From contig CAIYIS010000053.1 in the NCBI GenBank assembly GCA_903926385.1, positions 18,522 to 82,521 of the forward strand: a stretch of 64,000 nt of DNA, written 5' to 3'. The position numbers were made by a program, and so were the translations under genes. This DNA comes from an uncultured Bacteroidota bacterium. Lineage in GTDB: Bacteria > Bacteroidota > Bacteroidia > 2-12-FULL-35-15. Positions 60,421 to 64,000 of this stretch are shown one piece after another. Position 1 is the stretch's first letter; every line of letters starts with the position of its first letter. The notes below the pieces were generated by a model. It was given only the letters and a program-made list of their open reading frames with translations. It was not told the DNA's origin and did not search any database.

Positions 60421-61317
60421 ATGGATGATTTTGATGATTTGCGTAAAGCAATAGCCGATGCGCTATTAAAAGCGCTATCGAAGGCCCAGATAGAGCTTTT
60501 TGAGGAATTGCGCCAAAGCATGATTGAGATGGTGCATAAGTCCCGTTTTTTTCAAGAGCAGATACAAAACTCATTAGAGTTGAAAGAAAAAGTGTTTAAG
60601 CGCAAAGAACTCATTTATATTCCGGACAACGAAAACCTTGAGTTTGCCAACGATTTTCATAAAATTTCGTTGCAAGTAGATTTACTGAATGAGATTTCGA
60701 AGGGGTTTGCAGAAATGCGGGATGCCTTTATTGATGATTTTGGCGATTTTTCGTTTACGGAACATAAAAACTCCAAAACTATAGATAAGGAGTTAATGGA
60801 ATTGAAGGCAGACTCGGATGAGGTTATGAGCTTGCTACCAAAAATAGATTTTGCCTTAGAAGAAATAATGAGTGCTTATGAAGAGATGAACGAACTGCTG
60901 GATTATTATGAACTGGTACCCGAAAAGGATGACGTTAACCCATCGGACGAATTGTTGTTTACCATTAAAGAGGCGCATATTGTAAAATCGTTGCTTAATA
61001 GTTCGAAAAAGAGATTGAATAAAATGCTCAAATCGCTGGAGAATGGTATACCGGATGATTTTATTGACTTGAACATGACAGACAAGGAAGAATCTCAAAA
61101 AATAATAGTAGATTATATAGCATTACTTCAAAAAATGATAGACGACCCTAATTGTTTGTTTCGGGAAACCACCACTCCTAATGTGTTTTTAACGCTTATG
61201 TTTATCGACCCGCATTCGGGCATGGACATGGAACCCGCTTATTTAGAATTTCCATCGGTAATAAATAAAATACAAGCTCACTTGAATTACCTGAAAATGA
61301 AGGAGGGGTTGGAGTGA
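60421..61317 (+). CDS. Unknown helical protein
   Basis: A 298-residue acidic, Leu/Glu/Lys-rich protein with no signal peptide or membrane span. Long stretches (IADALLKALSKAQIELFEELRQSMIEMV and DKELMELKADSDEVMSLLPKIDFALEEIMSAYEEM) look alpha-helical and partly coiled coil. I do not recognise the family. It has its own promoter and lies after the Nudix-helicase operon. The codon style is closer to the housekeeping genes than to that operon, so it is probably not part of it. Confidence 0.7.
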   Translation: MDDFDDLRKAIADALLKALSKAQIELFEELRQSMIEMVHKSRFFQEQIQNSLELKEKVFKRKELIYIPDNENLEFANDFHKISLQVDLLNEISKGFAEMRDAFIDDFGDFSFTEHKNSKTIDKELMELKADSDEVMSLLPKIDFALEEIMSAYEEMNELLDYYELVPEKDDVNPSDELLFTIKEAHIVKSLLNSSKKRLNKMLKSLENGIPDDFIDLNMTDKEESQKIIVDYIALLQKMIDDPNCLFRETTTPNVFLTLMFIDPHSGMDMEPAYLEFPSVINKIQAHLNYLKMKEGLE

Positions 61318-61825
61318 TGATTATTGTTTATTGATTATTGACTATTGATTATTGTTGATTGACTATTGATAAGAGGGAGATTCCTCTCTATTCGCTAATT
61401 TCTATTCGCTAATGCCTACCCCTATTATTGACAATTGGTAAGGGGTGAGATTCCTTTACGCCTTTGTGCCTTTGTGGCAAATCTGAAATCTTAAATTTGA
61501 AATTTGAAATCAAAAGCCTTTGCGCCTTTGTGGCAAATCTGAAATTTGAAATTTGAAATTTGAAATCTTCCCCCTTTCAGTACTTAGAGGTTAAACGTTA
61601 CACTCTTGCTTCGTTTTTTTAGGTGTTTTTTTTAGTTAAAAGAAGCCTCCAAAATCAATCAAAATGGCACTTTGTTGAAAAATAAATGCAACCAAAAATG
61701 AAAAACGGAGTATAACTATATAGAAAGGGAAAATAAATTGCAAAAAAAAGAACTGAGCAACTATTAAAATTACGATATTCGCGTTCTTTAAAAAATGAAT
61801 GTGGGGGAGGGGTTGAAAAAAAGTT
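61318..61825. other. Intergenic filler
   Basis: TGATTATTGTTTATTGATTA, CTATTCGCTAATT, CCTTTGCGCCTTTGTGGC and serial AAATTTGAAATTTGAAAT. These phrases also occur in other gaps of the window. The last 200 bases are A/T-rich leader to the next gene with no clear -7 element. Confidence 0.55.
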
Positions 61826-64000
61826 ATGAATAAAATTATTAACAAAAATACTGCTAACAAAAAAGCAAAACAAAACAGGTGGATAACCTTTGTTACTGCC
61901 CTGTTTATGGTGGTTTGCGTAGCACAGCAGGCAAGTGCACAATTTAAGTGTGTTATTAACGGTTCGGTTTCGGAAGGAAAACGGAAAATGGATTTGGCTG
62001 TGGTAACGCTTTACAAAGGGAAGGCAGTGGTTCAACAAATTTCTACCAACTCTTCGGGTAAATTTAATTTTAATCTGGAGCCAAGTAGTGAATATTCAAT
62101 TGTGATAACCCGTCCGGGCTATATCACCAAAAAAATTATGTACTCCACTATGGGTATTTCGGTGGAGACTGCCAAAAATTTCAGTAAAACTTTTTATCCG
62201 GAGGTAGATTTATTTGAGTTACCAAAAGACCCTGCTCTTGCAGCTCAGATAAACTCGATAGTGAGTCAGCCAGTAGGTAAATTATTTTACGACCCGGCAA
62301 AAGATGATATTATAAACGATGAAGCTTATGCATCTTCTATGCAAACCGCCCTTTCTAACCTCAAAAGATTACAAGATGAGGCCATGAAAAAAGCAGAAGC
62401 CGAAAATGCAAAATATAAGGATGCATTGGCAAGAGGCGATGCTTCTATGATAAAACGCGATTGGGCAACAGCAAAAGCAGCCTATACAGAAGCATCGGCC
62501 ATTAAAACATTTGAGCAATATCCAAAAGATAAAATAGCAGAGTGCGATAAAGAAATAGCTGCAACTGCCAGCGATGCCGAAAAGGAAGCAAAATATAAAG
62601 CAGCTATTGCCAAAGGCGATGCAGCAATGACAGCTAAAGATTATACCAATGCCAAAGCTGCATATAACGAAGCTGTGGCCCTGAAACAAAACGAGCCTTA
62701 TCCAAGAGCTAAGTTATTGGAGATTGATAAATTGCTGGGAGAGCAGGCTAAAGCCGGTGAAATGGAAGCTAAGTACAAAGCGGCATTGGCCAAAGGAGAT
62801 GCGGCTTTGGGAGCAAAAGATTACACTACTGCAAAGGCGGCTTATTACGAGGCGTTGGGAATAAAAGCGAAGGAAAAATATCCGACAGATAAGATTGCAG
62901 AAATAGATAAAATTCTGGCCGACTTGGCTGCTCAGGCAAAAGCCGACAAAGCGTTGAATGAAAAATACAATGGACTTATTGCTAAAGCCGATAAATCGCT
63001 TAGCGATAAATTTTACATGGATGCTAAAACGGGTTACACTGCTGCATTGGCACTAAAACCTAATGAGCAGTACCCAAAGGACAAACTGGCTGAAGTGGAA
63101 AAGCTATTGGAGAAAGATGCTAATCAAAAAGCATTGGAAGAGAAATATCAGGCAGCTATTGTAAAAGGTGATAAAGCCCTTGCTGCAAAAACGTATGCCG
63201 AGGCTAAAACTGCGTATACCGAAGCATTGAGCTACAAACCTAATGAGCAATATCCGAAAGATAAACTGGCCGAAGTAGATGCTTTGCTGGCTAAAGATGC
63301 TGCTGCCAAACAACTCGAAGAAAATTACAAGGCCACCCTTGCCAAAGCTGATGCGGCATTGGCGGCAAAAGATTTGAAAGCTGCCAAAACAGGATATACC
63401 GATGCATTGGGCATGAAACCCAATGAAAAATATCCGAAAGATAAACTGGCAGAAGTGGATAAATTGCTAGCTGCCGAAATGGGAGCAAAAGAGCTGACCG
63501 AAAAATACAACGCTGCTATTGCTAAAGCAGATGCTGCTTTGGCTGCTAAAGATTACACAGCTGCCAAAGGAAGCTATAACGATGCATTAGGATTTAAACC
63601 GGCAGAGGCTTACCCTAAAGATAAGTTAGCTGAAATAAATAAAATACTGGCTGATCAGGCAGCTGAAAAAGACCGTAACGAAAAATATGCCGCTTCAATT
63701 GCCAAGGGAGATAAACTATTGGCTGATAAAAAATATACGGATGCTAAAGCGGCCTATACCGATGCAGCTACATTGAAACCTAATGAGCAATATCCAAAAG
63801 ATAAATTGGCTGAAATAGATGCAGCACTTGCAAAACTGCAATCGGATAAGCAACTGGAAGAAAATTACAAAGCTGCATTGGCTAAAGGAGATAAGGCGCT
63901 TACCACAAAAGATTATACAGCAGCCAAAGGTGCTTACACTGATGCAGCAGGTTTGAAACCGAATGAGCAATTGCCAAAAGATAAAATTGCTGAAGTGGAT
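61826..64000 (+). CDS. Large exported repeat protein with carboxypeptidase-regulatory-like N-domain (partial)
   Basis: The frame opens at ATG 61826 and is still open at the window edge (725 codons). A signal peptide follows a basic leader (KKAKQNRW, then ITFVTALFMVVCVAQQASAQ). Residues about 40-130 form a carboxypeptidase-regulatory-like domain ending KIMYSTMG, paralogous to the protein at 31317-33158. From about residue 193 at least nine repeats of 58-60 residues follow, each with KYKAAIAKGDAALAAKDY, AKAAYTEALALKPNEQYP and KDKLAEVDKLL landmarks. Each repeat is a TPR-like helical pair plus linker helix. It is probably a periplasmic or surface scaffold. The C-terminus is not visible. Confidence 0.85.
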   Translation, partial: MNKIINKNTANKKAKQNRWITFVTALFMVVCVAQQASAQFKCVINGSVSEGKRKMDLAVVTLYKGKAVVQQISTNSSGKFNFNLEPSSEYSIVITRPGYITKKIMYSTMGISVETAKNFSKTFYPEVDLFELPKDPALAAQINSIVSQPVGKLFYDPAKDDIINDEAYASSMQTALSNLKRLQDEAMKKAEAENAKYKDALARGDASMIKRDWATAKAAYTEASAIKTFEQYPKDKIAECDKEIAATASDAEKEAKYKAAIAKGDAAMTAKDYTNAKAAYNEAVALKQNEPYPRAKLLEIDKLLGEQAKAGEMEAKYKAALAKGDAALGAKDYTTAKAAYYEALGIKAKEKYPTDKIAEIDKILADLAAQAKADKALNEKYNGLIAKADKSLSDKFYMDAKTGYTAALALKPNEQYPKDKLAEVEKLLEKDANQKALEEKYQAAIVKGDKALAAKTYAEAKTAYTEALSYKPNEQYPKDKLAEVDALLAKDAAAKQLEENYKATLAKADAALAAKDLKAAKTGYTDALGMKPNEKYPKDKLAEVDKLLAAEMGAKELTEKYNAAIAKADAALAAKDYTAAKGSYNDALGFKPAEAYPKDKLAEINKILADQAAEKDRNEKYAASIAKGDKLLADKKYTDAKAAYTDAATLKPNEQYPKDKLAEIDAALAKLQSDKQLEENYKAALAKGDKALTTKDYTAAKGAYTDAAGLKPNEQLPKDKIAEVD

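Overview
The window comes from a bacterium of the phylum Bacteroidota. The evidence is a type IX secretion cargo protein with SprB-like repeats and a gliding-type C-terminal domain, followed by a PorP/SprF-like partner; a second cargo with a type A sorting tail; promoters with the phylum's TAnnTTTG -7 element; and AT-rich coding sequence. No tRNA, rRNA, CRISPR array, transposase or prophage structural gene was recognised, and the species cannot be named from the sequence alone.

Layout. 1-18.6 kb is mostly housekeeping and envelope: a RecQ-type helicase, an RlmI-like rRNA methyltransferase, an M16 peptidase, TPR proteins, the SprB-like cargo with PorP/SprF, a glyoxalase-fold protein, then a leftward set (TPR, phosphosulfolactate synthase, rhodanese, DedA) and a bleomycin-hydrolase-like peptidase. 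18.6-28.8 kb is accessory: a 21-bp minisatellite, a type IIG restriction-modification enzyme with a GIY-YIG-like protein and an unknown protein, an abundant-looking protein with a carboxypeptidase-regulatory-like domain, and small exported unknowns. 28.8-36.4 kb has uvrB, a coiled-coil exported protein, a glycosyltransferase and an aldo/keto reductase. 36.4-43 kb is a compact leftward sulfur/persulfide-handling island: a Crp/Fnr regulator, DUF2892, TauE/SafE, a TPMT-like methyltransferase, DUF6132, an HMA protein, two single rhodaneses, a small membrane protein, thioredoxin, DUF983, a rhodanese-thioredoxin lipoprotein and a CoA-disulfide-reductase/rhodanese fusion. 43-51.4 kb holds an HRDC protein, unknown genes including a tandem paralog pair, and a TIR-NTPase likely to be an immune effector. 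51.4-56.5 kb is dominated by minisatellites and a repeated ~250-bp module around one type IX cargo gene. 56.5-60.3 kb is a Nudix gene coupled to a PLD-helicase-S24 protein. The window ends inside a large exported repeat protein paralogous to the one at 31-33 kb.

Two patterns stand out. First, the three internal transcription units of the sulfur island each begin with the same module: an imperfect dyad GTAAC-N4-GTKRC, exactly 22 bp, then a TAnnTTTG-like -7 element. This predicts a three-promoter regulon for the Crp/Fnr protein encoded at the head of the island, bound at an activator position. Second, at least seven intergenic tandem arrays with unrelated unit sequences all have a unit of exactly 21 bp (and another has 42 bp), which equals two DNA helical turns and also seven codons. 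The defence-like content (type IIG R-M, TIR-NTPase, Nudix plus PLD-helicase-S24) lies among these repeats.
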